A DNA stretch of 50,516 nt from Defluviitaleaceae bacterium. Its GTDB lineage: Bacteria; Bacillota; Clostridia; Lachnospirales; WQUN01. The translations under genes and the position numbers were made by a program. Below, in pieces: positions 15,037-28,702 of this stretch. The stretch is taken from contig WRAN01000019.1 in NCBI GenBank assembly GCA_009780185.1, positions 1 to 50,516 on the forward strand, written 5' to 3'. The stretch's first letter is position 1. Each line of letters begins with the position of its first letter. A model generated the notes under the pieces. The model was not told the DNA's origin, ran no database searches, and saw only the letters and a list, made by a program, of their open reading frames with translations.

Positions 15037-16497
15037 ATGCCAAAACCAAGAAAAACGTTGAAAGTATTGTTCGTTTCAGCAGAAGTGTCTCCATACTCCA
15101 AAACCGGAGGTCTGGGGGATGTGGCTGGTTCTTTGCCCAAGTCTCTTAGGAGCAAGGATGTAGATGTGCGGGTAGTAATGCCTAAGTTTGGCAATATTGA
15201 GCCCGAGCTTTTAAAAGATGTAAGGCACGTGGCCAATTTTAATGTGCATCTGGCATGGCGTACTCAAGAAGCAAAAATCCTAGCTGTCGACCCTTATGGG
15301 AATGGTGATAGTGTTTATTTTGTAGAAAATGACTTCTACTTTGCTCGCGGTGGATTGTATGGATATGGCGATGACCACGAGCGTTTTGCTTTCTTTACGA
15401 AGGCTGCCATTGAGATGCTGGGGCATATTGGTTTTAAGGCAGATATACTTCATTTTAATGATTGGCATACTGGTCTGGGGCCTACCTATTTGCGCGATAT
15501 TTATAAGGGATTCAAGTTCTATTCCAATATGAAAAGCCTGTTTACTATTCATAATCTCCACTACCAAGGCAACTTTGAGCGGTCTGTACTATGGGATGTC
15601 GGCCTTAACGATGGATATTTTACCGGTGGAGAGCTGGAGTTTTATGGGGAAGTAAGCTTCATGAAAGCGGGGATACTTCACGCAGATGCGGTTAGCACTG
15701 TTAGTCAGACCTATGCCGCCGAAATTATGACGCCCTCTTATGGCTATGGAATGGATGGCTTACTGCGAAAGCGCGGCCTAGAAGATGGACGTCTTTTTGG
15801 GATAGTAAACGGTATAGATACGACGGCTCATAATCCGGAGACAGACACACGCCTCTTTGTTAATTTTAATAAAGATAGCTTAGATAAAAAACGTGAGAAT
15901 AAACACCGTTTACAAGAGTCTTTGGATCTGCCCATAAGCGATGCTCCAATGCTTAGTATGATAACTCGACTAGCGGAACAAAAGGGCTTAGATATTGTTT
16001 CACTAATAATGGAAGAGCTCATGTCTATGGATATCCAGTTGGTTGTACTGGGCACAGGCGAAGGCCGCTATGAAAGTCTTTTCAGGAGCTATGCCCATCG
16101 CTTTCCTCACAAGGTGAGTGCTAATATTGTCTTTGATGGGGCTGTTGCCCAACAGATTTATGCCGGGGCCGATATGTTTCTTATGCCTTCAGTGTATGAA
16201 CCTTGCGGGCTAGGGCAGTTGTTTGCCCTGAGATATGGCAATATACCTATTGTACGCAAGACAGGTGGATTATCTGATACTGTAGAGCATTTTAACCGTG
16301 AAACGGGCAAAGGAAATGGGTTTGCCTTTGAGGATTTTGTGGCCAGCGGCCTAATGTGGGCAATTCGGGAAGGGTTGGATGTATATCATTCGCCTCAATG
16401 GGGAGAATTGGTGAGAAATGCAATGAGCGGAGAATTTTCCTGGGATTCTTCTGCTGATGAATATATTTCCCTCTATAATAAAGTTAAGAATATGTAG
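15037..16497 (+). CDS. glgA: Glycogen synthase (ADP-glucose, GT5)
   Basis: 486 residues, full length. The ADP-glucose binding loop KTGGLGDVAGSLPK is at about 19-33, followed by HFNDWHTGLGPTYL, FTIHNLHYQG, GYGMDGLLR, FGIVNGID, and in the second Rossmann half MITRLAEQKGLD, LGTGEGRYE, MPSVYEPCGLGQ and RKTGGLSDTVE. It extends alpha-1,4-glucan chains using ADP-glucose. GGGAG precedes the ATG. No other glg gene lies in the window, and the gene is bounded by its own promoter and terminator. Confidence 0.96.
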   Translation: MPKPRKTLKVLFVSAEVSPYSKTGGLGDVAGSLPKSLRSKDVDVRVVMPKFGNIEPELLKDVRHVANFNVHLAWRTQEAKILAVDPYGNGDSVYFVENDFYFARGGLYGYGDDHERFAFFTKAAIEMLGHIGFKADILHFNDWHTGLGPTYLRDIYKGFKFYSNMKSLFTIHNLHYQGNFERSVLWDVGLNDGYFTGGELEFYGEVSFMKAGILHADAVSTVSQTYAAEIMTPSYGYGMDGLLRKRGLEDGRLFGIVNGIDTTAHNPETDTRLFVNFNKDSLDKKRENKHRLQESLDLPISDAPMLSMITRLAEQKGLDIVSLIMEELMSMDIQLVVLGTGEGRYESLFRSYAHRFPHKVSANIVFDGAVAQQIYAGADMFLMPSVYEPCGLGQLFALRYGNIPIVRKTGGLSDTVEHFNRETGKGNGFAFEDFVASGLMWAIREGLDVYHSPQWGELVRNAMSGEFSWDSSADEYISLYNKVKNM

Positions 16498-16520
16498 ATT
16501 TTGAAAGTATGTTTTCAACT

Positions 16521-16556
16521 AAAAGCCATGTGGTGCAACAGCCGCATGGCTTTTTT
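16521..16556 (+). terminator. Terminator after glgA
   Basis: AAAGCCATG pairs with CATGGCTTT across a 14-nt loop, with six T. Confidence 0.92.
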
Positions 16557-16596
16557 GTATGTAAATTATCTATTTTCATTCCCCGAAAATTCAGTA

Positions 16597-16625
16597 TTTA
16601 CGGGAAATAGAATTTGTGATAGTAT
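16597..16625 (+). promoter_or_regulatory. Possible promoter of first giant gene
   Basis: TTTACG, a 17-bp spacer and TAGTAT. Weak boxes, but the predicted start near 16632 fits translation from 16694. Confidence 0.4.
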
Positions 16626-16693
16626 GAATGTGGAAATTTGTCACAAAAGATAAATATTTTGTAGATAGAGAAAGCACCGGGAGGAGAATGTAC

Positions 16694-19600
16694 ATGTTAC
16701 ATAGACTCACAGAAGCGTCGAAATCCCAAAAAATTAGGATTTTAGCGCTTTTTGTCGTGCTGGCAATTGTGGCCACTTTGGTTGTAATAGCCTACGACAA
16801 CAGCTATGACCCATACGAAGCTTATGGGGAATATGAAACCGAGCATATCACCACCGCAGGAGGGTATTTGGAGGATACATATGGATATCCTGATGGTTAT
16901 AACGAATACCTATACTATGATGGGGATGAGTACATCCCTTATGAATATGAGGGGGGGTACATACCAGAGGGCCCAGGAGGGCCTTTTTATACCCCTTCTG
17001 ATGTTGATAATGATGACTACTATGAGTACGGTGAAAATGATGAAGCAGAAGAAGCCGGATATCAGGATATCATGCCGCTTATGGGTATCCGTGTAGATTT
17101 CCACGGTAATCCCGTCGCCCTTGATGGGCTGCAAAGCTACCGTCTTACCGCATCAGGCAATGCCGATGGAGGCACCATTACACCACAAAACATGCCGCAG
17201 CCTCCCCAGTGGACTGCCGTTTATGGCACTCCTGTCCGCAATTTTATTGGGTGGAATACCCAATCAGATGGCCGTGGCAGCTGGTTTGATGGTAATACCA
17301 CCGTGACGCAATTAGGCGGGCCTTTTGATGTTTACGCCATATGGGGTTTTCCGGTGCATTTTATTGGCAATGGAGCGGTTCTTGCCGGAAGTACCAATCC
17401 TCCCAGCCTAGGTAATACCAATCAAGGAGACTGGTCTCCTCGTCTTGTACCTGCGGGCTGGGCTTTTAATGACCCAGATTTAACTCATGTGTTTCCCAAT
17501 GATCCGCCTTCGCGCCTTCCTACTCATACTTTCGAAGGGTGGCACACCCGTCCGGTTGTTGGAGCGCCTGTTCCATTCAACCAAAGCAATTCTATAAATG
17601 AACGGACATATATCTGGGCGGAATGGCTTGGAGTTGGCCCTCCTGTTGTTACCTTTGAAGGGGTAGGGGGGATTTTGCATCCCCAAAACTGCCAAACTAC
17701 GGGGCTGCCCCATAACTCATGGGTGCGCCATGTGCAGCCCTCTCCGGCAGACCAGCCTGGACATCCCGGGTTTAGTATATTTGAGTCTGGGCAATTTCCT
17801 TTTAATCTTAACAATGCCTCTGCCTGGCCGCTTTCCGCGCCTCGCGTAATCTGGCCCTCCGGCTCTTCAGAGTCATACAGGACTTTGGAAGGCTGGTACG
17901 AAAGCCCCGGCGGATGGTCAACAAATCCTGGTATTGACCGCTGGGTAGCTCCCGGTTGGAATCATGCCCATGATATTCATGGCCTTGTGCGCTATCCCGC
18001 AGAAGAGTTGGCCACTCGTGCTGTTACCCAGGATACTACCCTGTTTGCCCACTGGGTATACCGGGTTACTTTCAATCCCAATAACGGGCAAGTGCTTGCG
18101 CTCCCTCCTGGAGTTACTGGCTTCCCCGTTCCCCAAAACGATGATCAAAACCGGAATAATTTCCGTGATATTCCTATGAACGCTACCACGCCGACGGTTA
18201 ATGCCGCCGGATATGTTTTCAACGCAATTTCGAGGGCACCAGTTAACAGGGGGATGCCTTTGACGGATAGCCTAACAGCTACAGAAACGCTGCACTATGT
18301 GCACCGTGAAGGATATATATTTAATGGCTGGTGGGATAGGGCGCTACCTGCCGCTCCTTCTGTCAATCATCCCAATAACCCCAGGTATAACGGGCGCACA
18401 GGACAGGCGGCTTTAGCCTATACCGCTGGCGAATTTACCGGGAATACAATCGTTAATGCCAGCCGCACGGTATTTGCTCACTGGATTGTAGGTGCTGCCC
18501 GTGTCGAAGTTACTTTTGATATCAACGCAAATAACGCGTCTTGGTATGTCGGTCATCCCGGTATTGCTATCCCAAGCCCCGGCCGCCCAGAGCATCCTGG
18601 TGATCGTCCGGCTGCGGAACTTGGTGAGCGCTATTTTGTGTTATATCCTGTTTTAGGGGCCACGATTTACGGTTGCGAGTTTGCCCGTGACCCGGATCCT
18701 CACAACTTAAATCTTGTACAAAACTGGCGTTTTCCCAGAAACCCAACCAGGCCCGGATATATATTTATGGGCTGGTATATGGAAGATGGGGTTACCCGGT
18801 ATCATTTTGATACTCCTAACCTGGTTGATAAAACCGTAACCGCTCGCTGGGAACCGGCGATTACTCTTATTTTTGACGGAAACGGCGGGGTAATTAGCCC
18901 ATCAACGGCAGGTGACTTAGATAGCACATATCGTCGCCCGGTTCAATTGAGCTCCAGTTTCCAGTGGATGGGAGCTATTGTAGGTAGTGATCCTGTTGGC
19001 GCTTGGCAGTCCCATGTCCGTACAGGCACCCATTTCTTTAATATGTATAGCTGGCAGTGGATGCGAGCCCGTGCTACACGTGCCGGGGACTTTGAGCAAT
19101 TGACTATAGATCAGCCACTGGCCACCAATGGGCAAATATGGAACACCCGCCCAGACGGCTCCGGCGTTAGAGTTGCACACAACACGGTGCTTAACTCGGC
19201 TGCGCTTGCAGATTATCGTATCCCTGTGCCTGGGGGCGGTTATGAAATGCGCCTGTATGCCCAATGGGGTGCCCGTGTAACCTTTAATACTAATCTTACC
19301 ACTGTAAGTTCTGGATTTGCCAATTATACCGACTTCCTTATGGTGCCAGTGGATAGGGCTATTAGTACGGCATACCAAAATATTCACTCTGCTGCGCTAA
19401 CTATGCCTGATGTTACCAACTTCCCTGGAGCCTCCAATCCCAATCTTCTTGTACTTACAGGAAGGGCTTTTGAAGGTTGGAATACGGAACCAGACGCTTC
19501 AGGAAACTGGTTTACAGCTGACACAGTAGTAACAACTCCTATAACCGTCTATGGTATATGGCAGGCCAGAATGTACTTTGACCCTGGCTTTGGCCCTACC

Positions 19601-22600
19601 TCTTCTATGGCGGGGCATGGATTTACCTATACCCCCGGTGTAGGCCCAACACCGCAGCCTACATGGCATCTGCTTTTTGACCCTCCGGAAGCTTTTGGAA
19701 CAAGATTGCCGGATGTCCACGAACCTAATTCCGGTTCACGTCCAACATGGGTACATGGTGGAGACCCTGCGGGCCATGTTTTCATGGGATGGTATACAGC
19801 GCCCACAAGGCAGGGTCAGACTCGTTTAAATCATGATGATATAGTTAATGTAGCCGGCAGACGATATGCCATATGGGAAGCTCGTGTAAGATATTTTGCC
19901 GGTGGCGGAACAATTACAGGCACATCAGAAACCGAAATAGACGTAGGAAGCGTAATCGGTCCAATTTTTCCAAATCCCGTAAATATTACACGCCCTCATT
20001 GGGTGTATTTAGAGCAGTGGAATACAGAATCAGATAACTCCGGCACTGTATTTACCGCCACTTGTGTAGTCCCTCACTGGTTAGATCTTTGGGTATCATG
20101 GCAAGGCCGGATTACCTTCCAGCCAGGAACAGCCGCGGCAGGCGGTACAGGAAATGGTAATATCACTGGAGGCGCGCCCAATGCTACCCGCTACGTTACA
20201 GAGTTCCGCACATTGGCACAAAATGCGGAAGGTCAACGTCTCCCCACCGTAACCCATCCAGATCCTTCCCAAGAATTTGAACACTGGATTATAAGGGAGG
20301 CTTTGGGTCATCCAGCTTTGGTGGGAGAGATATTTACCGACTCACTTCCAATGCTTCATGGGCATCTTGTAGTGGAAGCTATCTGGCGCACAGTACGCTA
20401 TCCGGTAATACTAGATCTTGGCGGAGGAAACATAAGTGGAAATACTGCTAGCATTACTCAGAATCTGCTGCGTGGATGGCAAATTGGAACACAGTGGGAT
20501 CCATCTCCAATCCCTACCCCCACAAGGGAGCATTTTACATTTAACAACTGGAGAGTTCTTAATGCGCCTGCGGAAGACCCTAATCTTACTCCTTTGCAAG
20601 TTATGCAAAGATATGTAACCGCACCCGTGACCTTTGTCGCTCAGTGGAATGCGGTTCCGGTAGATGTGTTTTTTGACTTTAACGGCGGTACTGTAGGGGT
20701 TGCCTCCTCTGCTACGGTGCCAATCCTTCATCTAAATGCTATAGGGTACGGGAATGTACCTGTCCCAACCCGCCCTCACCATAACTTTATTGGATGGCAG
20801 CGTGGCAGCGCCCTTCCCCCGTTCCTTACAGCCGGTGGTGTAGGCAGTATTGTAATAGACGGCGATGATTCCGTAGCTCAGCGTAGCTTCACCGCAATGT
20901 GGGAGCCGGTACGTATCCCTGTTACCTTCGTACTAAACGGCGGTACCGTCAGCGGAAATATGAATGATGTAGTAAGAATGGTGGAGCATGGCCAAACGGT
21001 TGATACTGCTTCTACATTGGCAATCCCTGGGGTGCCAGCGCCAATCAATGCTACTCTTCCAGTGCTTCTAGGATGGCGTAATTATGACAACGAAATATGG
21101 CAGCCAGCTTCTGTTGCTGCTTTAAATATCACAACGCCAAGGACTTTTACTGCCGTATGGAGCAGGCATATGGTTGATGTGACCTTTGAACTGGCCGGAG
21201 GCAGTGTGAATAATGATACCAGCGATATAACCCGGAATCTTCCTGCTGGAGAAATCATCGGCATTGGGAATGTACCTATTCCTACAAGAGCCAATTATGT
21301 GTTCTACCGATGGCAAGAAGGTTCAGTAGAAAGAACCCGTGACCAGGTTGCTGGCGAAATGCTTGCTCAAGGTGTGAATAGGACTTTCACAGCTATGTGG
21401 AACCCAATACAGCATCTGGTAACCTTTGTCCTTAATGGAGGCGAGGTAGGAGGCGTTGGGACAGATATCTCATTCCAAGTGAACCAAGGCGCTCAAGTAT
21501 CCACAGGTGGTACAGTTCCAACGCCGACTCACCAGACGGCAACATTCGCCGGATGGCAGGAGAATGGCATAGGCGCTATGCACCAAAATCCAGCTGTTGA
21601 AGGATTTACCGTGACTAGTCCTCGCATCTTTGTAGCTTCATGGAATACCATTACTCACCCCGTAACCTTTGTACTAGGTGGCGGCAATATTAGCGGAAAC
21701 GAAGCCAATGTTATTGTGAATATTACCCATGGTGCTCAAGTCGGCCAAGGAGTAGTACCCGTGCCTGTTCGCACCAATTACACTTTTCTTGGCTGGTATG
21801 AAGATAACAACGATCCAAGACTCACCTCTCAGCAAGTAGGGGTGTTATCCGTAACCGCACCACGTAGTTTTACCGCTCGCTGGACTATTAACCAGCACAC
21901 GGTAACCTTCGTATTAGCCGGGGGCAGCTTCAACAACACCATGCAAAGCCATGTAATCCACCGAAACCATGGTACCCCCGTTGGTCAAGTGCCATCCCCA
22001 CCAGATTTAACCCACCCAACCCTAAGTTTTGCAGGTTGGCGACGTGACGGAGCAGGGCCTACATCATCCTCTGCTCTAGTGGCCGGGATGCTTGTAACCG
22101 AGCCTATGACATTTGTGGCAGTATGGGGTACCCGTAGTTACAATATCGTGTTCAACTTAGAAGGCGGTAATGTTGGAGGAAGTACTGCCAATATAACCCG
22201 TAACCTTCCCTACAGCTCACCTATAGGCGAAAGCAACGTGCCAGAGCCTATAAGAACAGGTTACACTTTCGATGGTTGGGAATCTACAAATATTTTCACC
22301 CATGCGCAAGTAGGAGCGCAACCGGTAGTCGGGGATAGATTATTTACAGCACTATGGTCCCCTGCACTTCACCCTGTTACCTTTGTGCTTAACGGTGGTA
22401 ACTATAACGGTCTTCCCAATGATGTAACGCCTTCGGCAGTACTTCATGGTACCAGTGTTACAATTGCAAGAGTACCTGTTCCGGTTATCCATACTACAGA
22501 TACCTTTAGCGGCTGGTTAAGATATGGCACCAACAATGTTATGTCCAATGACCAAGTGGCAGACTTTACAGTAACTGCTCCCACGATTTTCATAGCCCAA

Positions 22601-25600
22601 TGGGATGCACCAACTCATACGGTAACCTTTGAGCTTGACGGCGGCCATGTATATGTTGCTGGCCTGCCAGAGCTTGGTAACCGCATAGCCACCGTACAGG
22701 CCAATACGCTAATCGGAGCTGGCAATGTACCAGAACCACATTTGCAAAACTCTACATTAGCCGGATGGCGCGAAGTGGTTAATGGCGAATTGGTAGGGGA
22801 AGTACTAACCCCACTTCAGGTAGCCAGTAGACAAGTAACAGGCAATTTGATATTTAGAGCCATATGGAATAGGCAATCCCATACGGTAACCTTCATATTC
22901 AATGGCGCAATTTATACAGATAACACAAACAGCGATCATCCAAACATGTTTATAAGAAGTTACTTACACGGTGCTACAATTCTTCCAAATGATGTGCCCA
23001 TACCACTGCTTGCCAATCATGTATTACTAGGTTGGCGGCGTGATGCAGCAGCCGCGGTAATTCCTTCTGCGGATATTCCAGGCACTGTTGTAAATGCACC
23101 CATAACCTATATAGCGGTATGGCAGCTTAACGCTTATGAAGTAGTCTTTAACTTAGGAGGCGGCAATGTATCCGGTTCAACCGCCAATATTGTCCGTACC
23201 ATCAACCGCGGTACACAAATAGGTTCCGCCGTACCTGAACCCTCAAGAGATAATCATATATTTGACGGCTGGCTGGAAAATGATTACCCAACAGCCGGAG
23301 AAACAATAAGCCGCACCCAAGGCCAAGTATCTGCAATAACCATTAATGGTCCAAGGATATTTACTGCCCAGTGGACGCCTATTATGCATCCTGTAAACTT
23401 TGATTTAAATGGTGGCAATGTAAGCGGTAACACCGCAATGATTACACACCAAGTACTGCAGACATCAGAAATCGGTTTAATAAATGTGCCAGAACCAACG
23501 CGGGCCAACTCCATCCTATCCGGATGGAGAGAAGTCGGCTCTACAAGCATCCTCCAACCGTATGCTGTGGGGTTGCTGACTGTACATGGCCCCAGAACCT
23601 TTGTAGCAGTATGGGATGAAGTTAGTCATCCGGTAACCTTTGATTTAAATGAAGGTAATATAGACGGCATTACCGCCGACATAACCCATAATATTGCCCA
23701 TGGTCAACCCATAGGGGGCAATAATGTACCCATACCAGTGCGGCAATATCGCACTCTAATGGGATGGGTACGAGACAACGATACCCAAGTACTGGAATCA
23801 CTATATGTATCCAGTATCCTAGTAACCGCCCCAACCACCTTTACTGCAGTATGGGCACAGCTTCCTCAGCCCGTGACCTTTGTATTAAGCGGTGGTAATG
23901 TTGGCGGAAATACTGCCAATATCACAGAGAATGTGAACCAAGGCGAAACCGTTGGAGTTTCCAGAGTACCGGAGCCTATCCAGACTGGGTCTACTCTTAC
24001 GGGATGGACTAATGACGGAACCGGCGCTGTCTTATTGCCATTGGAAGTGGCAGGTGTTGTTATAAATGCTCCAACAATCTTTGTAGCAGTATGGGATGCA
24101 ACTACCCATCCTGTAGCCTTTGACCTAGCCGGTGGCAATATAGGCGGCGATATGTCAGATGTTACAGCCAATATCATTCACGGGAGCCCCATTGCAGGAG
24201 CAGTTCCAGAGCCTGACCGGTCCAACTTCCAACTGTTGGGTTGGCGGGAAGACGGTGTAGGTCCAACTCTTTCATCTGTATATGTAGCAGATATTGTGGT
24301 GACTTCTCCTCGTAACTTTGTTGCAGTATGGGAGGGTATTCAGCATAGCGTGGTATTTAACCTCGACGGCGGCAATGTTGGCGGAAGTACAGCTAATATT
24401 GACTACTCCGTAGATGCAGGAACTATTATTACCACAACCCGTGTTCCAGCTCCTATAAGAACAGACTCGACGTTTAATGGTTGGCGGATAAATGGAGAAG
24501 GTTCCATTTTAACCTCAGCTTATGTAGCCGAAGTGGTGGTTACCAGTCACTTGCTGTTTATTGCAGTATGGAATCAAATCCCCCATGATGTAGTCTTTGA
24601 CTTGAATGGCGGATATTTAAACAATGACCCAACACAAACTGCAAGTGTACTCCATAGCATTCCTCAAGGTGAACAAGTTGGAGCAGGCATGGTACCCAAT
24701 ACATCCCGTGAGGATTACAACTTTGGTGGTTGGCAGCTTGGTGGTACAGGAAATCCAATACCCTCAATCGCTGTTTCTCAAACTATAGTAGAAGGGCCGA
24801 TGACCTTCGTAGCTGTATGGAGTCGTATACAGCACCCAGTAACATTTGATCTTAATGGCGGTAATGTTGGCGGTGAAACCGCAGATATAGTACACACAGC
24901 AAATCAAGGGGACATAATTGGCGCAACCAATGTACCCGCTCCAGAGCGGACAGGTTCCGATTTAGAAGGCTGGCAAGAAAATGGTATTGGCCCAGTACTA
25001 CGTTCCAGTGACATAGCGGATATTGTAGTCGCCGGTCCTATAACCTTTGTTGCCGTGTGGGATCGTAATTCTCATCCTGTAACCTTTGATGCCAATGGCG
25101 GCGAGCTTTCAGCCTCTATACCTCAGCCATTGATGGTGCTTCACGGTAATGGAATAGGAATGAATGTTGATCCATATCCTCGTTCTAACTTTATCTTTGA
25201 AGGTTGGCGGGAAGTTACTGCTGAAGGTATAGGCTTAGTTCTAACACAAACTGAACTTGATAGTATAATTGTCATTAGTCCCATGGCTTTTATAGCGGAA
25301 TGGACTAGAATCACTGATCCGGTTAACTTTGTATTAAACGGTGGTAATGTTGATGGCAATGTTGCAGATATTGCCCACAATCTACCAAGAGGTGAAGAAA
25401 TCACCGCCGCCAACGTACCCGCACCAGTAAAAGCTAACGCAACATTCTCAGGTTGGCAGCTAGGTAGCGTGGTGTTAACTGCAGTGGAAGTATCTGAAAC
25501 CGAAGTCCTCGGCTCCATGACATTCACGGCACTTTGGGATATAGATGTTCATCCAGTGACCTTTGTCCTTAACGGTGGAGTTGTTGATGCCGAGACTGAT

Positions 25601-28450
25601 AACATTATTGTTAGTATACCTTTTGGAAACCAGATTGGTGGTAACAATGTGCCCACGCCAACTCGCGATAACTTCGCATTTGAAGGTTGGCAGGACGATA
25701 CCAGCAGCCCAGTAATGGCCAATACGCAGGTATCCACTCAAATTGTAACCGCCCCACGTGTATTTGTAGCAGTATGGAATCCCATTCGTCATACAGCCAC
25801 CTTTAATTTAAATGGCGGTAATGTAAATGGTAGTACAGCCCCGGTAATCTACACCGGTAACCAAGGCGAGCCAATTGGCGTAACCAATATCCCAACTCCA
25901 GACCGCCAAAACTCTGTGTTGGTTGGCTGGCAGGAAAACGGCATCGGCCCCATTTTAACCAATGAAGATATTGGAGACGAGTATCTCAATGGTCCTCGAC
26001 TATTTGTGGCGGTATGGGATGCAGTAACCTATGAGGTTGTATTTGATCTAGATGGCGGTAATATAAGTGGTGATACCGATGATATAGCCTTGACCATAAC
26101 TCATGGTAATACTATTGGTGCCGCTGTACCCGCCCCCGTACGAGAAAATCACGACTTTGGCGGATGGTTAGATAACAATGAAGGAACACCTCGAACCTCT
26201 GCTCAAGTTGGAGCTGAAACTATCACTAGCGACAGGCTCTTTGTAGCAGTGTGGAGCTTGACCCGTCATTCTGCAATATTTGACCTAAACGGCGGCCGAT
26301 ATAACAACTCAACTGCCAATGTAGTACGGAATACAAATCATGGTGATGAAATTGGTGAGGCTAATGTGCCTGCCCCAAGTCTTGCTGGAAGTGAGTTGCA
26401 AGGTTGGAGAGAAAACGGCACTGGCCCAGTACTTTCCTCAGAAGAGGTAGGCGAAATAATCCTTACAGGCTCTAGAACCTTCGTTGCGGTATGGGATGAA
26501 ACATTGCATGATGTGACCTTCATTCTTAATGGTGGAGGCGTGAACAACAATTCTGATAATATAATCGTCACCATACCGGAAGATTCTCAAATTGGTGCTG
26601 GTAATGTACCCATGCCGACCTGGGAGAACTATGTCTTGGAAGGCTGGAGGGAGTACGGAGATGAAAGCATCCTAATAGGTTTACAGGTTGCTATGATTAC
26701 AGTGACTGCTCCTCGCACATTTACTGCAGTATGGAGACCCAATAATATAATCCATCCTGTTACCTTTAACCTAAACGGCGGAACTGTAAACGACTCAACT
26801 TCTACAATAACCGCACAAGTAGCTGATAACACACTTATCGGCGGTGCCATTGTTCCAATGCCTCAGATGACCGGCTTTATTTTGGTAGGCTGGCAAGAAG
26901 GTGCTGAACTGCGCACATCAATGGAAGTAGCTGCTCTTGTCGTCACCGAACCTCGCTCTTTTACGGCAGTATGGAATGTTTTCAATGTAATAGTAGATAG
27001 AGATAGCAGCGGCAATTACACCGTTTCCATACCTCCAGGGTCAGACTACAATACAGATACAGACAATGAAGGCAATATAATAATAGTGCTGCCGCCACCT
27101 TCCGGTGGAGATTTTGGCGGAGATACTACAGTCAGCTTGCCACCAGGGCATGGTCTTGTACGCCCCCCTGAGATTGACGAAGATGGAAACTTAGTATTAG
27201 TAGTACGTCCCCCCGCAGGAGGTGGCGATGTAGAAGGTGCAACAACCTATCCAGTTACATTCATCTTGGATGGAGGAATCGTGTCTGGCTCCTTAGATAA
27301 TATCCGTGTATATGTAAATACCGGGATGCTAATAGGTGGAGCCAATGTACCTGTGCCGACCCGTAATAACTTCGTATTAGAAGGATGGCGAGAAGGTACT
27401 GCTGAGACATTGCGCACCCCTATGCAGATCGCAGGGCTGACTATCTATGAAGCCAGAACATTTACTGCTGTATGGCGTGAGTATGATAATGATGGGAATG
27501 ACGATAATGGCGGAGATCAGCAGCCCATAACTGTGGTACTGCAATTTGCAGCAGGGCAAGGGACGTTGCCACAAGGCGAAAATGGTACCCGTATTGGTGC
27601 TCCCGGCTTTGTGGTTAGCTCCTTCCCAACGCCAACACCACCGACAGGATATGTGTTTGCAGGATGGTTCCAAAACGGGACTCAGGTTCATGCACCACTG
27701 ACAGTGGAAGACAATATGACATTAGTTGCGGTATATCAACGGGCAGGGGAGTATATAGTTGTGTTTAATCCACATCCTGGTACCTTCCCAAGTGTGCAAG
27801 AAAATGGCGTTCGCACCGGGCCTGCTGGTTATACGATTACTAATATGCCAACCAACCCCATACGCCCCGGTTATACCTTTGAGGGATGGAGATTGCCTGA
27901 TGGTTCAACACTAACAGGAAACCTGGTGATACAGGGCAATACAAACTTAGTTGCTATATGGATACCCGAGGATGCCGCGGCACCGAGCCCATCACCAGGA
28001 GCATCTCCAACACCAGGGGTCACCCCAAGTGCATCACCCACTCCAGGCGCAAGCCCCACTCCGGGAGCATCTCCAACACCAGGTGCAAGCCCATCACCAG
28101 GAGCATCCCCAGCTCCAGGCGCTAGTCCAACTCCGGGTGCATCTCCAACTCCTGGTGCTTCGCCCACACCTGGTGCAAGCCCAAGCCCATCACCAAACCC
28201 AACATCAAGCCCAGGGTCGACAGCTACTCCGGCACCTCCAGGCACCAGACCTAACCCACAAACTAGCCCTATAGCCGTAAGCTTTATGATATTCGGTGCG
28301 GTTATTGCAACCGGGATTGCAATCTTTGGGGTTATAAAGCTAACAACACGTCAGGCATCTATAGCCGGGAAGCATGATCAGGATATAGCACGCCGCTCTC
28401 GTGAAGACCGGATATTGGATATGGTTGATGATTCAAAAACTAAGAAGTAA
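16694..28450 (+). CDS. Giant Listeria-Bacteroides (InlB B) repeat surface protein, about 3918 residues
   Basis: An N-terminal membrane helix (about 16-34) is followed by a Tyr/Glu/Gly-rich acidic linker to about residue 130, then irregular repeats to about 1230. From 20395 to 26979 there are about 27 consecutive repeats of about 80 residues (HPVTFxLNGGNVxG, INVPxPxR, F-x-GW, LT/S-x-x-V, VT-x-P-x-x-F-x-AVW), a linker, one more repeat and two related ones. An ASPTPG-rich stalk, RPNPQTS (NPQTS 3854-3858), a membrane helix and a charged tail ending DDSKTKK complete it. Repeats of this family occur in internalins and adhesins. GGGAGG favours ATG 16694 over 16628 and 16688. The protein should project from the cell through the wall; ligand unknown. 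Confidence 0.87.
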   Translation: MLHRLTEASKSQKIRILALFVVLAIVATLVVIAYDNSYDPYEAYGEYETEHITTAGGYLEDTYGYPDGYNEYLYYDGDEYIPYEYEGGYIPEGPGGPFYTPSDVDNDDYYEYGENDEAEEAGYQDIMPLMGIRVDFHGNPVALDGLQSYRLTASGNADGGTITPQNMPQPPQWTAVYGTPVRNFIGWNTQSDGRGSWFDGNTTVTQLGGPFDVYAIWGFPVHFIGNGAVLAGSTNPPSLGNTNQGDWSPRLVPAGWAFNDPDLTHVFPNDPPSRLPTHTFEGWHTRPVVGAPVPFNQSNSINERTYIWAEWLGVGPPVVTFEGVGGILHPQNCQTTGLPHNSWVRHVQPSPADQPGHPGFSIFESGQFPFNLNNASAWPLSAPRVIWPSGSSESYRTLEGWYESPGGWSTNPGIDRWVAPGWNHAHDIHGLVRYPAEELATRAVTQDTTLFAHWVYRVTFNPNNGQVLALPPGVTGFPVPQNDDQNRNNFRDIPMNATTPTVNAAGYVFNAISRAPVNRGMPLTDSLTATETLHYVHREGYIFNGWWDRALPAAPSVNHPNNPRYNGRTGQAALAYTAGEFTGNTIVNASRTVFAHWIVGAARVEVTFDINANNASWYVGHPGIAIPSPGRPEHPGDRPAAELGERYFVLYPVLGATIYGCEFARDPDPHNLNLVQNWRFPRNPTRPGYIFMGWYMEDGVTRYHFDTPNLVDKTVTARWEPAITLIFDGNGGVISPSTAGDLDSTYRRPVQLSSSFQWMGAIVGSDPVGAWQSHVRTGTHFFNMYSWQWMRARATRAGDFEQLTIDQPLATNGQIWNTRPDGSGVRVAHNTVLNSAALADYRIPVPGGGYEMRLYAQWGARVTFNTNLTTVSSGFANYTDFLMVPVDRAISTAYQNIHSAALTMPDVTNFPGASNPNLLVLTGRAFEGWNTEPDASGNWFTADTVVTTPITVYGIWQARMYFDPGFGPTSSMAGHGFTYTPGVGPTPQPTWHLLFDPPEAFGTRLPDVHEPNSGSRPTWVHGGDPAGHVFMGWYTAPTRQGQTRLNHDDIVNVAGRRYAIWEARVRYFAGGGTITGTSETEIDVGSVIGPIFPNPVNITRPHWVYLEQWNTESDNSGTVFTATCVVPHWLDLWVSWQGRITFQPGTAAAGGTGNGNITGGAPNATRYVTEFRTLAQNAEGQRLPTVTHPDPSQEFEHWIIREALGHPALVGEIFTDSLPMLHGHLVVEAIWRTVRYPVILDLGGGNISGNTASITQNLLRGWQIGTQWDPSPIPTPTREHFTFNNWRVLNAPAEDPNLTPLQVMQRYVTAPVTFVAQWNAVPVDVFFDFNGGTVGVASSATVPILHLNAIGYGNVPVPTRPHHNFIGWQRGSALPPFLTAGGVGSIVIDGDDSVAQRSFTAMWEPVRIPVTFVLNGGTVSGNMNDVVRMVEHGQTVDTASTLAIPGVPAPINATLPVLLGWRNYDNEIWQPASVAALNITTPRTFTAVWSRHMVDVTFELAGGSVNNDTSDITRNLPAGEIIGIGNVPIPTRANYVFYRWQEGSVERTRDQVAGEMLAQGVNRTFTAMWNPIQHLVTFVLNGGEVGGVGTDISFQVNQGAQVSTGGTVPTPTHQTATFAGWQENGIGAMHQNPAVEGFTVTSPRIFVASWNTITHPVTFVLGGGNISGNEANVIVNITHGAQVGQGVVPVPVRTNYTFLGWYEDNNDPRLTSQQVGVLSVTAPRSFTARWTINQHTVTFVLAGGSFNNTMQSHVIHRNHGTPVGQVPSPPDLTHPTLSFAGWRRDGAGPTSSSALVAGMLVTEPMTFVAVWGTRSYNIVFNLEGGNVGGSTANITRNLPYSSPIGESNVPEPIRTGYTFDGWESTNIFTHAQVGAQPVVGDRLFTALWSPALHPVTFVLNGGNYNGLPNDVTPSAVLHGTSVTIARVPVPVIHTTDTFSGWLRYGTNNVMSNDQVADFTVTAPTIFIAQWDAPTHTVTFELDGGHVYVAGLPELGNRIATVQANTLIGAGNVPEPHLQNSTLAGWREVVNGELVGEVLTPLQVASRQVTGNLIFRAIWNRQSHTVTFIFNGAIYTDNTNSDHPNMFIRSYLHGATILPNDVPIPLLANHVLLGWRRDAAAAVIPSADIPGTVVNAPITYIAVWQLNAYEVVFNLGGGNVSGSTANIVRTINRGTQIGSAVPEPSRDNHIFDGWLENDYPTAGETISRTQGQVSAITINGPRIFTAQWTPIMHPVNFDLNGGNVSGNTAMITHQVLQTSEIGLINVPEPTRANSILSGWREVGSTSILQPYAVGLLTVHGPRTFVAVWDEVSHPVTFDLNEGNIDGITADITHNIAHGQPIGGNNVPIPVRQYRTLMGWVRDNDTQVLESLYVSSILVTAPTTFTAVWAQLPQPVTFVLSGGNVGGNTANITENVNQGETVGVSRVPEPIQTGSTLTGWTNDGTGAVLLPLEVAGVVINAPTIFVAVWDATTHPVAFDLAGGNIGGDMSDVTANIIHGSPIAGAVPEPDRSNFQLLGWREDGVGPTLSSVYVADIVVTSPRNFVAVWEGIQHSVVFNLDGGNVGGSTANIDYSVDAGTIITTTRVPAPIRTDSTFNGWRINGEGSILTSAYVAEVVVTSHLLFIAVWNQIPHDVVFDLNGGYLNNDPTQTASVLHSIPQGEQVGAGMVPNTSREDYNFGGWQLGGTGNPIPSIAVSQTIVEGPMTFVAVWSRIQHPVTFDLNGGNVGGETADIVHTANQGDIIGATNVPAPERTGSDLEGWQENGIGPVLRSSDIADIVVAGPITFVAVWDRNSHPVTFDANGGELSASIPQPLMVLHGNGIGMNVDPYPRSNFIFEGWREVTAEGIGLVLTQTELDSIIVISPMAFIAEWTRITDPVNFVLNGGNVDGNVADIAHNLPRGEEITAANVPAPVKANATFSGWQLGSVVLTAVEVSETEVLGSMTFTALWDIDVHPVTFVLNGGVVDAETDNIIVSIPFGNQIGGNNVPTPTRDNFAFEGWQDDTSSPVMANTQVSTQIVTAPRVFVAVWNPIRHTATFNLNGGNVNGSTAPVIYTGNQGEPIGVTNIPTPDRQNSVLVGWQENGIGPILTNEDIGDEYLNGPRLFVAVWDAVTYEVVFDLDGGNISGDTDDIALTITHGNTIGAAVPAPVRENHDFGGWLDNNEGTPRTSAQVGAETITSDRLFVAVWSLTRHSAIFDLNGGRYNNSTANVVRNTNHGDEIGEANVPAPSLAGSELQGWRENGTGPVLSSEEVGEIILTGSRTFVAVWDETLHDVTFILNGGGVNNNSDNIIVTIPEDSQIGAGNVPMPTWENYVLEGWREYGDESILIGLQVAMITVTAPRTFTAVWRPNNIIHPVTFNLNGGTVNDSTSTITAQVADNTLIGGAIVPMPQMTGFILVGWQEGAELRTSMEVAALVVTEPRSFTAVWNVFNVIVDRDSSGNYTVSIPPGSDYNTDTDNEGNIIIVLPPPSGGDFGGDTTVSLPPGHGLVRPPEIDEDGNLVLVVRPPAGGGDVEGATTYPVTFILDGGIVSGSLDNIRVYVNTGMLIGGANVPVPTRNNFVLEGWREGTAETLRTPMQIAGLTIYEARTFTAVWREYDNDGNDDNGGDQQPITVVLQFAAGQGTLPQGENGTRIGAPGFVVSSFPTPTPPTGYVFAGWFQNGTQVHAPLTVEDNMTLVAVYQRAGEYIVVFNPHPGTFPSVQENGVRTGPAGYTITNMPTNPIRPGYTFEGWRLPDGSTLTGNLVIQGNTNLVAIWIPEDAAAPSPSPGASPTPGVTPSASPTPGASPTPGASPTPGASPSPGASPAPGASPTPGASPTPGASPTPGASPSPSPNPTSSPGSTATPAPPGTRPNPQTSPIAVSFMIFGAVIATGIAIFGVIKLTTRQASIAGKHDQDIARRSREDRILDMVDDSKTKK
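27981..28217 (+). repeat. ASPTPG-coding tandem repeat
   Basis: Degenerate 18-bp units encoding A-S-P-T-P-G or A-S-P-S-P-G, about a dozen in all. They form the proline-rich wall-spanning stalk of the first giant protein. Such arrays change length easily. Confidence 0.85.
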
Positions 28451-28518
28451 ATCCAATATAACCAATATGTAACATAAGCAATTTCAGGAAAGACAATTAG
28501 TAATTAGTGTTAAATGAT

Positions 28519-28563
28519 AACCCCTACATGATAAATACAGTGATAAAGCCATGTAGGGGTTTT
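28519..28563 (+). terminator. Terminator after first giant gene
   Basis: AACCCCTACATG pairs perfectly with CATGTAGGGGTT, followed by TTGTTT. Confidence 0.9.
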
Positions 28564-28651
28564 GTTTAACTAAATTTTTGGTTAATTTCGTCATATAAAT
28601 TCAATAAACTGGTTGTAAGTGTAATGGAAACTTAACTTTACAATTTGCCTC

Positions 28652-28681
28652 TTGACAGAGTAAAATATACTTACCTTACAA
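28652..28681 (+). promoter_or_regulatory. Probable promoter of second giant gene
   Basis: A perfect TTGACA (28652-28657) with TTACAA 18 bp downstream. The -10 is weak. Predicted start is near 28688, giving a leader of about 265 nt. Confidence 0.5.
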
Positions 28682-28702
28682 AGCGGAGATGTGTAAAATG
28701 TT

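Noticed and set aside
27871..28245. Minus-strand Gly/Pro-rich open frame
   Set aside because: Antisense shadow of the ASPTPG array in the first giant gene.
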